Assembly (NCBI GenBank): GCA_016702415.1 | Contig: JADJEA010000001.1 | Location: 1,221,001 to 1,285,000 of the forward strand | Reading direction: 5' to 3' | Length of the DNA: 64,000 nucleotides | Source of the DNA: Nostocoides sp. | GTDB taxonomy: Bacteria > Actinomycetota > Actinomycetes > Actinomycetales > Dermatophilaceae | Shown here: piece by piece, positions 62,576 to 64,000 of the stretch | Layout of the letters: the number at the start of each line of letters is the position of its first letter | Position numbering within the stretch: position 1 is the stretch's first letter | Position numbers and translations under genes: made by a program | The notes under the pieces: generated by a model | Database searches by the model: none | What the model was told of the DNA's origin: nothing | What the model saw: the letters and a program-made list of their open reading frames with translations, nothing else

Positions 62576-63509
62576 ATGACCGCGACCCCCACCACGGGGG
62601 CCGGGGTCGCCAAGCCGAAGAGAAGCAGCCTCCAGCGCTCAGGTGCCTGGGCGCGGAGGATGCCTCTCCTTCCGGCGATGATCCTGGTCTTCCTCGTCAC
62701 ACAGTTGCCGTTCCTGGTGACGATCGTCGCGTCGTTCATGAACTGGAATGCCTACTACCCCGACCAGCGGGGATTCGGCGGCCTCTCCAACTTCAAGACG
62801 GTCCTGACGGACCCGGGCGCCCGAGGCGATCTGGGTCACCGTGCTCCTGACTGCGGCCATTGTTCTGATCTCGCTTTTCCTCGGCCTGTGCATCGCGCTG
62901 CTGCTCGACCGGAAGTTCCGGGGGCAGGGCATCGTCCGAACCATGATGATCACTCCCTTCCTCATCGTGCCGGTGGCGGCCGCGCTGCTGTGGAAGCACG
63001 CGCTCTACAACCCGGAGTACGGCCTCCTCAACGGCATGCTCACGAAGGTCTTCGGGAAGGGCGCGCCGCAGCCGGACTGGATCAGCCAGCATCCCATGTG
63101 GTCGGTCATCATCGCGATCGTCTGGCAGTGGACGCCATTCATGATGCTCATCCTCCTGGCGGGCCTTCAGTCGCGGCCCATGGACGTCGTCGAGGCGGCC
63201 AAGATCGACGGAGCGAGCACCTGGCAGATCTTCACCCACATGACCCTGCCGCACCTGAGGCAGTACATCGAACTCGCCGGCCTGCTCGGGTCGATCTACG
63301 TGGTGCAGAACTTCGACCACGTCTTCACGATCACCGGCGGCGGCCTCGGGACGGCCAACCTGCCTTACTACATCTACCAAACGTTCTACACGGCCCACGA
63401 CTACGGACTCGCCTCGGCGGCCGGCGTGATCGTCGTGATCCTCACCAATATCGTCTCGACGATCGCGCTGCGGACGGTCTTCAGCATCTTCCGGGAGGAG
63501 AAGCGATGA
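62576..63509 (+). CDS. sugar ABC transporter permease (MalF-like), frameshifted
   Basis: The first frame gives an N-terminal tail and the first helix (LLPAMILVFLVTQLPFLVTIVASF) to FKTVLTDPGA. The rest appears in another frame from IWVTVLLTAAIVLISLF to FSIFREEKR, including the EAA loop EAAKIDGASTWQIFTHMTLPHL. One extra base, or two missing, near 62818-62824 explains the break. Restored length is about 311, typical. It follows the binding-protein stop by 4 bases and overlaps the next gene (ATGA). Confidence 0.9.
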
Positions 63510-64000
63510 GTACCAAGGTCGCCACGCTGTCCAATGGGCAGCAAGTCAACTTCAAGCAGCCGAGCCGCTCGGGGATGCTCCTGACGGCACTGGCGTGGAT
63601 CGTCGGATTCCTTTTCGTCATGCCGGTCCTGTGGATGATCCTGACCAGTCTCCACAGCGAACCCGACGCCGCCACCAACCCGCCGTCGTTCGCGGCGGGG
63701 CTGACGATGTCGGGCTACAAGGAGTTCTTCTCCACGCAGGGCGCGTGGCCGTCGCTCATCAACTCGGTCATGGCGAGTGTCATCTCGACCGCGCTGGTGC
63801 TCGTCCTGGCGTTCCCCGCGGCATACGCCCTCTCGATCCGGCCGGTGAAGCGTTGGAACGATGTGCTCTTCTTCCTGCTCTCCACCAAGTTCTTGCCGGT
63901 CGTCGCGGGCCTCCTCCCGATCTATTTGTTCGCGCAAAAGGTCGGCCTCCTCGACAACATCTGGCTGCTCATCCTCTTCTACACGGTGATGAACCTCCCG
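63506..64000 (+). CDS. sugar ABC transporter permease (MalG-like), cut by window edge
   Basis: The first 165 residues of the second permease start MSTKVATLSNGQQVNF. Helices LTALAWIVGFLFVMPVLWMI, VMASVISTALVLVLAFPAAYAL and FLLSTKFLPVVAGLLPIYLF are seen, with the loop ILTSLHSEPDAATNPPSF after helix 1 as in MalG-type proteins. The EAA loop lies beyond the edge. Overlaps the first permease by 4 bases. Confidence 0.93.
   Translation, partial: MSTKVATLSNGQQVNFKQPSRSGMLLTALAWIVGFLFVMPVLWMILTSLHSEPDAATNPPSFAAGLTMSGYKEFFSTQGAWPSLINSVMASVISTALVLVLAFPAAYALSIRPVKRWNDVLFFLLSTKFLPVVAGLLPIYLFAQKVGLLDNIWLLILFYTVMNLP

Larger units (their letters stand above)
1342..63836. repeat. dispersed octamer GTATGCCG / CGGCATAC, about 81 copies
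   Basis: I found about 48 copies as GTATGCCG and about 33 as CGGCATAC by reading through the window. Examples of the first are 1342, 1627, 2445, 2472, 15140, 33303, 33360, 46096, 60053. Examples of the second (first base) are 2563, 5737, 14772, 25976, 46080, 48988, 63829. Every GTATGCC I found is followed by G. Copies occur in all three codon frames, between genes and over start codons (15142, 34683). Long gaps are 8423-11132, 11141-14771 and 49057-52822. Confidence 0.9.

Noticed and set aside
1342..63836. The octamer as simple codon-pair bias for Tyr-Ala (TAT-GCC)
   Set aside because: Copies occur in all three frames and both orientations, in intergenic DNA and over start codons, and the eighth base is invariant.

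Overview
The window is about 64 kb of very GC-rich chromosome from an actinobacterium. WhiB7, mycoredoxin, the AdnA/AdnB pair, UvrD2 with HRDC domain, a DUF222/HNH (13E12-type) endonuclease, DUF3107, DUF5679, PPA1309 and UPF0182 together point to the Micrococcales, perhaps Intrasporangiaceae. The genus is inference. No phage, insertion sequence or CRISPR array is visible.

Layout. Positions 1-7150 hold a corrinoid-dependent one-carbon cluster: an MttB-superfamily methyltransferase (minus strand), a divergent IclR regulator, a corrinoid carrier protein, a methyl-corrinoid:tetrahydrofolate methyltransferase, a corrinoid reductive activase, a DUF1638 protein and a MetF-like reductase. Together they could take a methyl group from an N-methyl substrate to tetrahydrofolate. 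Positions 7367-10611 are ackA-pta. Positions 10749-16203 are accessory: a LysR regulator, a frameshifted DUF222/HNH gene with a duplicated 3' end, a ParA-like ATPase and an alcohol dehydrogenase.

Positions 16287-46065 match, in content and largely in order, the conserved actinobacterial block around M. tuberculosis Rv3193c-Rv3211 (from memory of that region): RhlE-type helicase, ferritin-like protein, DUF3107, TetR, MoeB/rhodanese, AdnA, AdnB, phosphotransferase, mycoredoxin, UvrD2, WhiB7, ABC1 kinase, ThiF-like protein, zinc-ribbon protein, zincin-like hydrolase, Lon/PDZ protease and UPF0182. DNA repair and redox or stress response dominate. Positions 46066-49106 carry an initiator tRNA and a pair of M16 peptidases. 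Then follow hisN, a complete Opp-type peptide importer (50261-56379), rsgA-aroA-doxX, an HMCES/YedK gene, and a SorC-regulated polyol/sugar ABC importer that runs off the right edge.

Two window-wide properties stand out. First, the octamer GTATGCCG (or CGGCATAC) occurs about 81 times, on both strands, in all codon frames and between genes. It forces rare codons and builds one terminator hairpin as an inverted pair, much like a DNA uptake signal or Chi-like element. Second, at least eight otherwise conserved genes are broken by single-base frameshifts, mostly in short G/C runs. These are more likely sequencing or assembly errors than eight pseudogenes, so the affected genes are annotated as whole loci.
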